Shown piece by piece: positions 1 through 9,234 of a stretch of 64,000 bases of DNA. Source of the DNA: Desulfotignum sp. (GTDB lineage Bacteria; Desulfobacterota; Desulfobacteria; Desulfobacterales; Desulfobacteraceae); NCBI GenBank assembly GCA_011389575.1, contig JAABUB010000005.1, forward strand, positions 1-64,000, written 5' to 3'. A program made the translations under genes and the position numbers. The notes under the pieces were generated by a model. The model was not told where the DNA came from. It did no database searches and saw only the letters and a list, made by a program, of their open reading frames with translations. The first letter of the stretch is position 1, and every line of letters starts with the position of its first letter.

Positions 1-216
1 CGGAGAGACCATGTTATGATCTCCTTGGGGCACAACCCTGTCTGGATCCCTGAAAAACCAGCAGACATATACCCCGATACCGGCAGCCACCCAGGCTGGT
101 ACCATCCATCCTAAATAAAAAAACATCCCTGTAACAAGGATGGCCAATATAATATATTTTATTCCCGGAACCGCTACAGGCAGCACTGCACGCCCCGGCC
201 ATTTTGTTTTATCCAT
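1..216 (-). CDS. psd: Phosphatidylserine decarboxylase, N-terminal part (truncated by window edge)
   Basis: Minus-strand reading from ATG at 216: MDKTKWPGRAVLPVAVPGIKYIILAILVTGMFFYLGWMVPAWVAAGIGVYVCWFFRDPDRVVPQGDHNMVSP; FFRDPxRxxP...VSP is typical of Psd. The ORF listed at 14..202 is in another frame. Confidence 0.82.
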   Translation of the reverse strand, partial: MDKTKWPGRAVLPVAVPGIKYIILAILVTGMFFYLGWMVPAWVAAGIGVYVCWFFRDPDRVVPQGDHNMVSP

Positions 217-294
217 CTATTTCCTTCTGCCGCATCTTCAACCTCATATCCTGATTAAATTACCAAAATATTCAACACCCTGTCAATACCAAAC

Positions 295-960
295 TTATGA
301 ACCGTACCGGATGTAGGTAGGAGTGAGGATGTTTTCAGAAGATACAAAAAAATCAGAGGAAAAAACTGCAGGACGGGCCATGGCAGCAGCACTGATGTGG
401 TCCATGTCCGGATGTGCCAAACAGGCATGGCCGCGGGTATGCTCCAGGATCAGATCCTGGTAAGCCCTGGCCCCGGACCCGGCAAACAAGGCATCAGGGG
501 ATCGGGCCAGGGATATGGCCTGTTCCGGAGCACAGACCTTTTCAGGGGATTTGTGCACCAGCTGTCCATTGTCAAAATGGTATACCGCACAATACACCTG
601 GCTGCGCCGGGCATCAATCATGGCACACACCGGCACACCGGCATGGGCAAACCGAAAACCGATACCATCCAGGCTGGATGCGCCTGCTGCAGGCCGGGAC
701 GTGGCAAAGGCCAGCCCCATTACCGTGGATATGCCGATGCGCAGGCCGGTGAAGCTTCCCGGACCCCGAGCTGCCACAAATCCGTCCATTTGTGATAAGG
801 CAAATCCGGCCCGATCCGGGACCACAGCAGTGATCATGGACAACAGCCGCCTGGAATGGGTCAGGCGGCTTTGCCAGAATGCCTCGTACACAAGCTGTGA
901 CTGGTGAAAGACAGCCAGGCTGCACCCGGGTTCAGCCGTGCTCAGGGCCAGAATGTTCAC
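295..960 (-). CDS. tsaB: tRNA threonylcarbamoyladenosine biosynthesis protein TsaB
   Basis: MNILALSTAEPGCSLAVF..., GPGSFTGLRIGISTVMGLA motif. Confidence 0.93.
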   Translation of the reverse strand: MNILALSTAEPGCSLAVFHQSQLVYEAFWQSRLTHSRRLLSMITAVVPDRAGFALSQMDGFVAARGPGSFTGLRIGISTVMGLAFATSRPAAGASSLDGIGFRFAHAGVPVCAMIDARRSQVYCAVYHFDNGQLVHKSPEKVCAPEQAISLARSPDALFAGSGARAYQDLILEHTRGHACLAHPDMDHISAAAMARPAVFSSDFFVSSENILTPTYIRYGS

Positions 961-3371
961 GCCTGTTTTGTCTCCTGGTCCGGTATTTCACTCTTCGGGA
1001 TTTCTTCCAGGGCAATTTCAAGCACCTGGTTCACGTCCCTGACACAGGTGAACTTTAACTTGCTTTTGATGTTTTTGGGAATGTCATACAGATCTTTTTT
1101 GTTTTTTTCCGGTATGATCACGTGCTTGATTCCGGCCCGCAGGGCTCCCAGGGCTTTTTCCTTCAATCCGCCGATGGGCAGCACCCGTCCGCGCAAAGAG
1201 ACCTCTCCTGTCATGCCGACTTTGTTGTTCACCTTGCGGCCGCAAAATGCCGATACCAGTGCGGTGACCATGGCGATGCCGGCGGAGGGGCCGTCCTTGG
1301 GAATGGCGCCTGCCGGCACATGGATGTGGATATCATGGTTGTCAAAGGCATCCTTGTCAATACCCAGCCGTTCCTGGTTGGATTTGGTATAGGTAAGGGC
1401 AGCCCTGGCGGATTCCTGCATGATTTCGCCGATCTGTCCGGTAACCATGAGTTCGCCTTTACCCGGAAACAAAGACACCTCAATATACAGGGTTTCTCCT
1501 CCCACCTCGGTCCAGGCAAGTCCGGTGGCAAGCCCCACCTGACTTTCTTCCTGGTCCAGCTCGGTCAGGTAGTGGGGAGGTCCCAGGTACTGGGTGAGAT
1601 TCTGCCGGGTGATGGTAAATTTGCCTTTTTTGCCTTCGGCAATTTTTCTGGCAATTTTCCGGCAGATGGTATCCAGTTTGCGTTCCAGCTCCCGCAAACC
1701 TGCCTCCAGGGTGTGTTCGGTAACAATGGATTCCATGGCATTGGAACTGATTTTGATGGAACGGCGGATCAAGCCGTTGTCCCGCAGTTTTCTGGGCAAA
1801 AGATGGGTCCTGGCAATTTCCATTTTTTCCTGGGGTGTATACCCGGGTATCCGGATCACCTCCATTCTGTCCAGCAGAGCTGAAGGGATGGTGTCGGCAA
1901 TATTGGCCGTCAATATAAACATCACATTTGACAGGTCAAAGGGAATATTCAGGTAATGATCGGAAAATTCATAGTTCTGTTCCGGGTCCAGGGCTTCCAG
2001 CAGAGCGGATGAAGGATCCCCTCTGAAATCATTGCCCAGTTTATCAATCTCATCCAGCATGAACACCGGGTTATTGGTCCCGCACTGGCGCAGTCCCTGG
2101 AGTATACGACCGGGCATGGATCCGATATATGTTCTTCTATGGCCCCGGATTTCCGCCTCATCCCGTATGCCGCCCAGAGAGACTCTGTGGAATTTGCGCT
2201 TCATGGATTTGGCAATGGCCTGGCCAAGGGAGGTTTTTCCCACACCAGGAGGCCCTACAAAACAGATGATCTGCCCCTTTTTTTTGGGATTGAGCTTGCG
2301 TACGCTCAAATATTCCAGAATACGTTCCTTGATCTTTTCCAGACCAAAATGGTTGCGGTCCAGCACATCCCGGGCCCGGACAATGTCAAGCACATCCTTT
2401 GTGGAACGGCTCCAGGGCAGTTCCACAATGGTATCCAAGTAGGTTCTGACCACCGAGGCCTCAGAAGAATCCGAATGCATCTGCTCCAGGCGCTTGAGCT
2501 GTTTTACAGCCTCTTGCTCCCCTTCCTTTGGCAGTTTACACTTTTTTATTTTGGCTCTGAACTCCTTGAGTTCAGCCAGTTTTTCATCACTTTCCCCCAG
2601 TTCCCGGTGGATGGCCTTGACCTGTTCCCGCAGATAATAATCCCGCTGGTTTTTGGAAATTTCATCTTTGACATCGGTCTGGATTTTGGCCTGGACCGTT
2701 GACAGGGCCAGCTCTTTTGCCAGCAGATCATTGACTTTTTTGAGCCGCTCAGCTGTCTCTTTGATCTCCAGCAGCTCCTGGGCATCTTCCACCCGCAGAT
2801 GTAAATTGGAGGCCACAAGATCCGCCAGTTTGCCCGGTGAATCAATATGGGACAAAAGGTCTCCGATATCCCCGGACAATTCCCCTTTCAATGCCAGCAG
2901 TTTTTCACTGTTCTCCTTGACATTGCGCATCAATGCTTCAACAGCAATATCCATTTCTTCAGGGTCGTGTTCCTCCAGGATCTCGATTACCACTTTGAAA
3001 AAAGAGCGTTTTTTCACATAAGACACAGCCTTTGCCGTGACAATTCCCTGTACAAGTGCCTTGATGCGGCCGTCAGGCAGTTTTATCATCTTCTGGACAC
3101 GCCCCACAGTCCCAACTTCGTAGACATCTTCTATACCGGGTTTTTCAACCTCCGCATCCTTCTGGGCCGTCAAAAAGATATACCTGTCATAATCCATGCA
3201 TTCTTCCATGGCTTTGATGGATTTTTCCCGGCCCACAAACAAGGGCAGCAGCATATCCGTAAACACCACAATATCCCTGACCGGCATCATGGGAAGGGAT
3301 TTGGGTATATTTTCAATATTGCTTTCTTTTTCTATTACTTCAATGAGATCATCAATATCAGCTTCCGCCAT
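957..3371 (-). CDS. lon: Endopeptidase La (Lon protease)
   Basis: 804 aa, Walker A GPPGVGKTSLGQAIA, catalytic KDGPSAGIAM; 4-nt overlap with tsaB. Confidence 0.98.
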   Translation of the reverse strand: MAEADIDDLIEVIEKESNIENIPKSLPMMPVRDIVVFTDMLLPLFVGREKSIKAMEECMDYDRYIFLTAQKDAEVEKPGIEDVYEVGTVGRVQKMIKLPDGRIKALVQGIVTAKAVSYVKKRSFFKVVIEILEEHDPEEMDIAVEALMRNVKENSEKLLALKGELSGDIGDLLSHIDSPGKLADLVASNLHLRVEDAQELLEIKETAERLKKVNDLLAKELALSTVQAKIQTDVKDEISKNQRDYYLREQVKAIHRELGESDEKLAELKEFRAKIKKCKLPKEGEQEAVKQLKRLEQMHSDSSEASVVRTYLDTIVELPWSRSTKDVLDIVRARDVLDRNHFGLEKIKERILEYLSVRKLNPKKKGQIICFVGPPGVGKTSLGQAIAKSMKRKFHRVSLGGIRDEAEIRGHRRTYIGSMPGRILQGLRQCGTNNPVFMLDEIDKLGNDFRGDPSSALLEALDPEQNYEFSDHYLNIPFDLSNVMFILTANIADTIPSALLDRMEVIRIPGYTPQEKMEIARTHLLPRKLRDNGLIRRSIKISSNAMESIVTEHTLEAGLRELERKLDTICRKIARKIAEGKKGKFTITRQNLTQYLGPPHYLTELDQEESQVGLATGLAWTEVGGETLYIEVSLFPGKGELMVTGQIGEIMQESARAALTYTKSNQERLGIDKDAFDNHDIHIHVPAGAIPKDGPSAGIAMVTALVSAFCGRKVNNKVGMTGEVSLRGRVLPIGGLKEKALGALRAGIKHVIIPEKNKKDLYDIPKNIKSKLKFTCVRDVNQVLEIALEEIPKSEIPDQETKQA

Positions 3372-3544
3372 TCATACTCCTTTATCATTATTCAACCGGA
3401 ACCTCTCCATTTTTAATTGATGTTGGGTCATCCGGTTGTAACAATTGTTCAAATCAGGTATTTATATGTGAGACTACAATAAAACAGAATTAAATTTTTA
3501 CAATATCCAGGCTCAAAAATTTTCTTATTCAAGGAAACATTTAC

Positions 3545-4318
3545 ATGACAAACCAGTTTATGTGGACCCTGATACCGGCATTCATTTTGGGTGCCTGTGT
3601 GGGCAGTTTTTTAAATGTCTGTATCCACAGGATCCCGCGCAAAAAATCCATTGTATCACCCGGCTCTGCCTGTCCGGCCTGCAACAGGCCCATTCCCTTT
3701 TATGCCAATATCCCTTTGGCAGGTTTTTTTGCTTTAAGAGGCCGCTGCCTTTTCTGCCGCTCTGCTATTTCCTGGCGTTATCCGCTGGTGGAAGGCATCA
3801 CAGGTGTTGCAGGTGCGTTCATCTTTCTGCGCTTTGGACTGACCCTGGAAGCAGGAGTCTGGTTTTTCTTTGTGGCCACCTTGCTGCTGGTATCTTTCAT
3901 TGATCTGGATTTCCAGATCATTCCGGACTGCATCAGCATCCCCGGGATTTTCCTGTTCAGTGTCCTGGCATATTTTATTCTGGACATGCCGTTATCCGCC
4001 ATAGGATACGGAATTCTGGCCGGCGGAGGCATCTTGTATGCTGTGGCCCTGGTGTATTATCTGGTACGCAGGCAGGAGGGCATGGGAGGGGGCGACATCA
4101 AGCTGCTGGCCATGATCGGGGCTGCCACCGGCTTACCCGGGGTGTTTTTCACCCTTTTTGCCGGATCTGTTCTGGGCACCATTGCCGGCGTCGCCGCAAT
4201 ATTGATCACCCCGAAAAACGGCGAACAGATGAGAATTCCTTTTGGTCCGTTTCTGTCTGCCGGTGCCATACTCTATGTTTTTTACGGAAATTTTCTGATC
4301 ACCTGGTATTTGTCATAA
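3545..4318 (+). CDS. pilD: Prepilin peptidase (type IV leader peptidase, A24)
   Basis: GSFLNVCIHRIPR, CPAC..CLFCR Cys motif, DLDFQIIPD and GGGDIKLLAMIG motifs. Confidence 0.93.
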   Translation: MTNQFMWTLIPAFILGACVGSFLNVCIHRIPRKKSIVSPGSACPACNRPIPFYANIPLAGFFALRGRCLFCRSAISWRYPLVEGITGVAGAFIFLRFGLTLEAGVWFFFVATLLLVSFIDLDFQIIPDCISIPGIFLFSVLAYFILDMPLSAIGYGILAGGGILYAVALVYYLVRRQEGMGGGDIKLLAMIGAATGLPGVFFTLFAGSVLGTIAGVAAILITPKNGEQMRIPFGPFLSAGAILYVFYGNFLITWYLS

Positions 4319-4330
4319 TTTGGATCAAAT

Positions 4331-4795
4331 TTACCGGCTGTAACATACTTCAAGCACCACCTTGCCCATGGTGGTTTTAAACGGCAGCACAAGCACAGGA
4401 CTGGTGGATGCAATATGGTCAATTGGCTGTTCCGGGCCCTGGCACACCCGGATAAACTTTACCTTTATTTTTTTACCCTGTTCTGCAATTTTGGTGGTCA
4501 CATGGCCTGCAACCATGTTACAGATCTCGCCTACTGCATCATATATTTCCTCATCGATCCGGGTCATATCCTCCCCGAACATGGCAGACACAATGCCAAG
4601 GATGCTGGATTCAGTAAATGAAATGGCAGCAGACCCTTCAAGATCCCCTGTGATCTCCAGCAACCCTGAAATATCTGCCAGCGGTTTTGTATCGGTTTTC
4701 AAAAAAGGGGGGTCTGGTTTCACCTTTACAGAAGCTGTGGTGTCAAGAATGTGCAAAGTACCTTCAACAAATGGATTGACAAGGATTGCGTCCAT
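4331..4795 (-). CDS. CheX/CheC-like chemotaxis phosphatase-family protein
   Basis: 154 aa; AVGEICNMVAGHVTTKI resembles the CheC/CheX helical motif (ExxNxxxG). Confidence 0.75.
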   Translation of the reverse strand: MDAILVNPFVEGTLHILDTTASVKVKPDPPFLKTDTKPLADISGLLEITGDLEGSAAISFTESSILGIVSAMFGEDMTRIDEEIYDAVGEICNMVAGHVTTKIAEQGKKIKVKFIRVCQGPEQPIDHIASTSPVLVLPFKTTMGKVVLEVCYSR

Positions 4796-5010
4796 ATTTT
4801 CCTCCTGGTTTGTTCAACCTTACGTTTTTTCCACAACCAGGACAATGAATTTTTCAAAAAAAGTCAATAAATACTTGACACGCACTTCTCAACGACGTAA
4901 CGTACGCTCAAAAGCTGCTTCAAGTGAGTTTAATCCCATGCAATGCGGTTTTGAAAAGCAAATTCAAAATTTTGCACTTTCCAGAACCAAAAAAAAAAGG
5001 AGTGATCAAG

Positions 5011-5280
5011 ATGAACAAAGGCGATTTAATCAACAAGGTTGCAGAAGAACTGGACAGTAAAAAAGATGCCCAAGCAGCAGTCGACTGTATGGTTAAAGCC
5101 ATTACAGATGCGCTTTCAAACAATGACTCTGTAACCCTGGTTGGCTTTGGAACATTCAAGACAGCAGAAAGAAAAGCAAGAAAAGGCAGAAATCCCCAGA
5201 CCGGAAAAGAAATTGATATTCCTGCCAGAAATGTTCCCAAGTTCATCCCTGGGAAAGCCCTGAAAGAAGCTGTAAAGTAA
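5011..5280 (+). CDS. HU family DNA-binding protein
   Basis: MNKGDLINKVAEELDSKKDAQAAVD...GFGTFKTAERKARKGRNPQTGKEI; start placed at 5011 after AAAAAAGGAG. Confidence 0.96.
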   Translation: MNKGDLINKVAEELDSKKDAQAAVDCMVKAITDALSNNDSVTLVGFGTFKTAERKARKGRNPQTGKEIDIPARNVPKFIPGKALKEAVK

Positions 5281-5303
5281 AGTTTTATCATTGTTGTTCA
5301 TCC

Positions 5304-5344
5304 ATTCAGGCAGTATTGACATACAAACACAATACTGCCTGAAT
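5304..5344 (+). terminator. Hairpin downstream of the HU gene
   Basis: Perfect 15-bp inverted repeat ATTCAGGCAGTATTG (5304-5318) / CAATACTGCCTGAAT (5330-5344); no strong U-tract. Confidence 0.5.
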
Positions 5345-5358
5345 GGTTTCTGACCCCC

Positions 5359-6111
5359 ATGAAATTTGATTTCAATACCATATTTATGCCCTCCACAGGT
5401 GTGGACCTGGTATTCAATTTGAATTCACCGGCACCCGGGTCCCGTTCAAGCATTATTTTTGATGCGGATTACAAGGCCCATACGATTACCATTGCCCAGC
5501 CCCTTGTACCGGTTTTATCCACCACCCGGTTCGACACCCTTCATGTAACCACCATAGTTTGGGACAGACAGCAGCGCAAGCGTATGGGAACTGCATGTCG
5601 TCCGGACCGATTCATTGACCGTTACAGTCTTGCAGGCAATGGCGTATCCCAAGCACTGGTCCTGCAGTGTGAACCGCAGGTATTTGAAATCAATATCAGA
5701 TCGGCCTTCCGCCTTCCTTTGAGCAGCCGCCATCTTATCAGAGCAAAACTGGTTTTTCAGCAAACCCAATATTATACTGCGGCAGATTTTAAAATACGGG
5801 ACATTTCTTTTGCCGGTATCGGGCTGATGATTCCCAAAAAAGTCAAAACCGGGACCAACCCGCTTGCCAGCCTGAAGCGCAATGATATCCTGCCTATGGG
5901 GATGATACTTCTGGATACGGACAAAAAAGATCCGGTGGGCGCGTTTCCTGTTAAAACAATGGTCAGGCGGATCCACACGGATTATTCTGAAACACATATC
6001 CTGGCAGGACTAAAAATCATCCAGATATCCCGTGACCATGAGATAGTACTCAACAAATTCATCCATGAAGCCCAGATCGCTGAAATAAAAAGACTCAGTA
6101 CATTGCGTTGA
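5359..6111 (+). CDS. PilZ-type domain protein (putative c-di-GMP binding)
   Basis: YcgR/PilZ-like layout: 'RLPLSSRHLIRAKLVFQ...DISFAGIGLMIPKK...GLKIIQISRDHEIVLNKFIHE'; weak basic RxxxR start. Confidence 0.6.
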   Translation: MKFDFNTIFMPSTGVDLVFNLNSPAPGSRSSIIFDADYKAHTITIAQPLVPVLSTTRFDTLHVTTIVWDRQQRKRMGTACRPDRFIDRYSLAGNGVSQALVLQCEPQVFEINIRSAFRLPLSSRHLIRAKLVFQQTQYYTAADFKIRDISFAGIGLMIPKKVKTGTNPLASLKRNDILPMGMILLDTDKKDPVGAFPVKTMVRRIHTDYSETHILAGLKIIQISRDHEIVLNKFIHEAQIAEIKRLSTLR

Positions 6112-6148
6112 TTACAAAATGGTTCTTGACCGGCATTGGCAAGATTAG

Positions 6149-7582
6149 TCAGCCTGCCAGGGTGTCAAGATATGCCGTTATATGGGCCAGAGCAGTCCGC
6201 TGCCGTGCCCCAAGTCTGCTGGAATCTGCCTGCATCTGCCCCAGATGGGACAGGGCCCGGGACAGGCTATATTTTTCATCGCTGCGATATCCTTTGATCT
6301 GACCTTCTGATGTTGTCAAGCGATTCATGTGGTTTTCAAATTCCGGCGGTGCCGGCATATTATAATTGCGGGCCAGGATCCTGGCACCAAGGGTTTTGAT
6401 CCGGGGACACTGCAAAGTGTTCAGAACAGCTGCCGCTGCATCAGGATTCATGCCGGAAAAAGGCCCTGATACATGAAATCGGGCGATTTCTTTTTTTTCC
6501 GCTGAAGAAAAAAAACCCTCCTGGTACAGGGCTGCATCCGGATCAATATCTGGTATCAATGGATATGCATAGGAAAGGTGGGTCTCAATGGTGGCAAAAA
6601 ATCGCTCTGGATCAGATTGAAATGCGTGGATCACTGCACCGGCAATGTGGCGGGTTTCAGTTGAAAGACGTTGCTTGAAACGGTCCAGACAGGGCAACAG
6701 CAGCCACTGGTCTGCCGGTTTTTTTCTTATGGGGGCCCATGAATACAGTTTGGTCTCCGGATCGATTTCCAACCATTGGGGCTCATCCAGGCGAATCCAC
6801 AGATGCTGGTTCCCGTAGGGAATGGAATCGCCGATATGAAGTACCGGTGCCAGATAGCCGGCATCCGGACCAAAAACAGACGATACCATGATACCGGTGC
6901 GAAACATCCGGTTTCCTATCTGACAGTTTTTGGAAATTGAATCCATTCTGGATAGGTCTGCCTGTTTATCAAAAAATCCCAGGGCATATTCCCAGATATC
7001 GGACCGGCCCAAAAAAGCTTGGCTGAGAGCCACCAGGGCCTCCACATCCGCCATTGCTTCATGGGCATGGCCTGATGATGTGTCAAACTGGTTTTCCCGG
7101 GCAATCAATTCCAGTTTCAGGCTGGGCCGGCCGTTTTCCAGACAGGGCCAGGTGATAACCTGGTCGCAAAAAATTTTGAACAGCGCTGCCACAGGCAGGA
7201 TATCCGCCCTGGAGCAGCCATTGGCATACTGATGGGAATAAGGATCCAGCAGGTTACGGTAAAATAAAAATCGTAAAAACTCATCATCAAATCCCAGGGA
7301 GTTGTACCCTATGCTGCAGGTATCCGGGGTATTGAAAAGCGTGTGCAGCTGCCTGGCTGCAGCGTATTCACACAGGCCCCGGTCCAGGTCCTCAGGGTTC
7401 AGGCAATGGGTAACAAAGGCATGGGGGGATGGCACAATATCTTTGCGCATCTGTATGGTGAGGCTGGTTCTGTCAATTTCTTGCAGTTGTGTGTCGGTGC
7501 GGATAGCGGCAAAGGTCAGAATCTGATCAAAGGCAGGATGAAGACCCGAGGTTTCCAGATCATAAAACAGATAGGTTTTCAT
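6149..7582 (-). CDS. sbcB: Exodeoxyribonuclease I
   Basis: FYDLETSGLHPAFDQILTFAAIRTD, GYNSLGFDDEFLRFLFYRNLLDPY, HAHEAMADVEALV (exonuclease motifs). Confidence 0.92.
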   Translation of the reverse strand: MKTYLFYDLETSGLHPAFDQILTFAAIRTDTQLQEIDRTSLTIQMRKDIVPSPHAFVTHCLNPEDLDRGLCEYAAARQLHTLFNTPDTCSIGYNSLGFDDEFLRFLFYRNLLDPYSHQYANGCSRADILPVAALFKIFCDQVITWPCLENGRPSLKLELIARENQFDTSSGHAHEAMADVEALVALSQAFLGRSDIWEYALGFFDKQADLSRMDSISKNCQIGNRMFRTGIMVSSVFGPDAGYLAPVLHIGDSIPYGNQHLWIRLDEPQWLEIDPETKLYSWAPIRKKPADQWLLLPCLDRFKQRLSTETRHIAGAVIHAFQSDPERFFATIETHLSYAYPLIPDIDPDAALYQEGFFSSAEKKEIARFHVSGPFSGMNPDAAAAVLNTLQCPRIKTLGARILARNYNMPAPPEFENHMNRLTTSEGQIKGYRSDEKYSLSRALSHLGQMQADSSRLGARQRTALAHITAYLDTLAG

Positions 7583-7588
7583 GCCTTG

Positions 7589-7790
7589 GTTAGCTGTTAG
7601 CTGTTAGCTTTTTTGTAAAGCGGTTCAACATCTTCTTTGCCTCATTGGCCTTGTGATTCAATTCCGTGAAATCTTGGAAAAAGCGTAGTGCGTTACTCCT
7701 CAGTTCCTGTCAAAAAAACAAGAAACTGAAGATAGGCAATTGACTTGCGTGCTTCCCGCCTTAGGTTTTGAACTAACAGCTAACAGCTGT
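7589..7790. repeat. Inverted TTAGCTG/CAGCTAA tandem units flanking the remnant
   Basis: GTTAGCTGTTAGCTGTTAGC at 7589-7608 and AACTAACAGCTAACAGCTGT at 7771-7790 in inverted orientation. Confidence 0.75.
7590..7772 (-). pseudogene. Degenerate remnant of a four-helix-bundle (23S rRNA intervening-sequence / S23-like) protein
   Basis: Two frame-disrupted segments on the minus strand: REARKSIAYLQFLVFLTGTEE* and FFQDFTELNHKANEAKKMLNRFTKKLTANS*, matching the usual C-terminal helices of this family. Confidence 0.55.
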
Positions 7791-7818
7791 TTTTCCTACC
7801 GGCAGGATAAAACAGCAA

Positions 7819-7845
7819 AAGGGAACAACCAACAACTGTTCCCTT
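7819..7845 (-). terminator. Terminator downstream of rplM-rpsI
   Basis: Inverted repeat AAGGGAACA/TGTTCCCTT; followed by TTTTG on the minus strand. Confidence 0.65.
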
Positions 7846-7868
7846 CCGGGGCAAAAAAACAAAGGTGC

Positions 7869-8264
7869 TTATCTTTTTGAAAACTGGAAACTGGCTCTTG
7901 CGCCTTTTTTGCCGTATTTTTTACGCTCTTTCTGCCTGGAGTCCCGGGTCAAAAAACCGGCGCTTTTCAGCACGCCTCTCAGATCCGGATCCACTATTAC
8001 CAGTGCCTTGGACAAGCCCTGCCGGATGGCACCGGCCTGACCGGTCTGGCCGCCGCCCAACACCTTGATCCTGATATCAAAGGCATCATCCAGCTGTGTC
8101 AGAACAAGGGGAGAAGTCAATGCATCACGGTTCACACCGATATCAAAATAGTCATCCATTTCCCGGCTGTTCACCCTAATTTTACCGGTACCAGGGACAA
8201 GCCACACTTTGGCCACAGAATTTTTCCGTTTTCCTGTGGCGTAAAATACGTTTCCACTTTCCAT
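7869..8264 (-). CDS. rpsI: 30S ribosomal protein S9
   Basis: FYATGKRKNSVAKVWLVPGTGKI...GARASFQFSKR C-terminus. Confidence 0.98.
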   Translation of the reverse strand: MESGNVFYATGKRKNSVAKVWLVPGTGKIRVNSREMDDYFDIGVNRDALTSPLVLTQLDDAFDIRIKVLGGGQTGQAGAIRQGLSKALVIVDPDLRGVLKSAGFLTRDSRQKERKKYGKKGARASFQFSKR

Positions 8265-8288
8265 TGATATAATCGCGTCCTTTTTTCC

Positions 8289-8723
8289 TTAGATTTGTAC
8301 TGGTTCAGGCTTCTGGGCAGCATGCGGGTGCTGATCGCCTGCATATACAAACAGTTTTTTATTCAATTTTCTGCCAAGTCTGTTTTTGGGCAGCATCCCC
8401 TGAACCGCCTTTTTGATAACCTGCTCCGGTTTTTTCTCAAGTAATTGCCCGGCTGTTCGGGATTTAAGACTGCCCACATATCCGGAATGGCGGTAATAGG
8501 TTTTGTCATCCAGTTTGCTGCCTGTCAGGCGGATCTTATCCGCATTGATCACCACCACCCAGTCCCCCATATCCACATGGGGGGTAAACAAGGGGCTGTG
8601 CTTTCCCCGAATCCGGTAAGCCACCTGTGATGCAAGTCTTCCCAAAACCTGGTCTGTTGCGTCAATCACACACCAGTTCTCTTTGTTATCTGTTCTTTTG
8701 GCGCTGTACGTATATTTTTTCAT
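8289..8723 (-). CDS. rplM: 50S ribosomal protein L13
   Basis: MKKYTYSAKRTDNKENWCVIDATDQVLGRLAS...; start placed at 8723. Confidence 0.98.
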   Translation of the reverse strand: MKKYTYSAKRTDNKENWCVIDATDQVLGRLASQVAYRIRGKHSPLFTPHVDMGDWVVVINADKIRLTGSKLDDKTYYRHSGYVGSLKSRTAGQLLEKKPEQVIKKAVQGMLPKNRLGRKLNKKLFVYAGDQHPHAAQKPEPVQI

Positions 8724-8797
8724 GGTTCCCAATACTCCTGATTCATAAATACAATCCAAAACTTTTATACGCTATTGCAGTTCATGTCAAGCAAAAT

Positions 8798-9205
8798 CTA
8801 TAATTCAATGTGTTTTTCCGTCTTTAAATCAGCCAGAGAAGCAGTATCCCGGGAATTTTTCGTCATCCTGGAAGCATTCTTGCAGCTGACTTCCGCATTC
8901 AGGATACCGCCGTTTTCCACAATCAGGTCCTGGCATTCGACTTTACCGGCACAATTGCCGGTGCTCAAAATGATCAATTCTTTGGAGGCAGATAATTCTC
9001 CTGTGAAATTTCCCCCTATGGTAATGGAAGATACTGTGGTTGCACTGGAATTGACCTGCCCGTCCTTGGCAATGATAACCACATCTCCGTCAATGGTTCC
9101 TGTGACCTGGCCCCTGATAATAAGTTTTCCACTGCTGGATATGGACCCGTCAATCTTCAGTTCCTGGTCGATGATGGATAGATTTTTCAAATTTTTCTTT
9201 GCCAC
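8798..9205 (-). CDS. Bactofilin family cytoskeletal protein (CcmA-like)
   Basis: SIIDQELKIDGSISSSGKLIIRGQVTGTIDGDVVIIAKDGQVNSSATTVSSITIGGNFTGELSASKEL repetitive beta-helix pattern. Confidence 0.92.
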   Translation of the reverse strand: MAKKNLKNLSIIDQELKIDGSISSSGKLIIRGQVTGTIDGDVVIIAKDGQVNSSATTVSSITIGGNFTGELSASKELIILSTGNCAGKVECQDLIVENGGILNAEVSCKNASRMTKNSRDTASLADLKTEKHIEL

Positions 9206-9234
9206 TGCCCTTCTCCTTGCCTGCTTATAATTGC

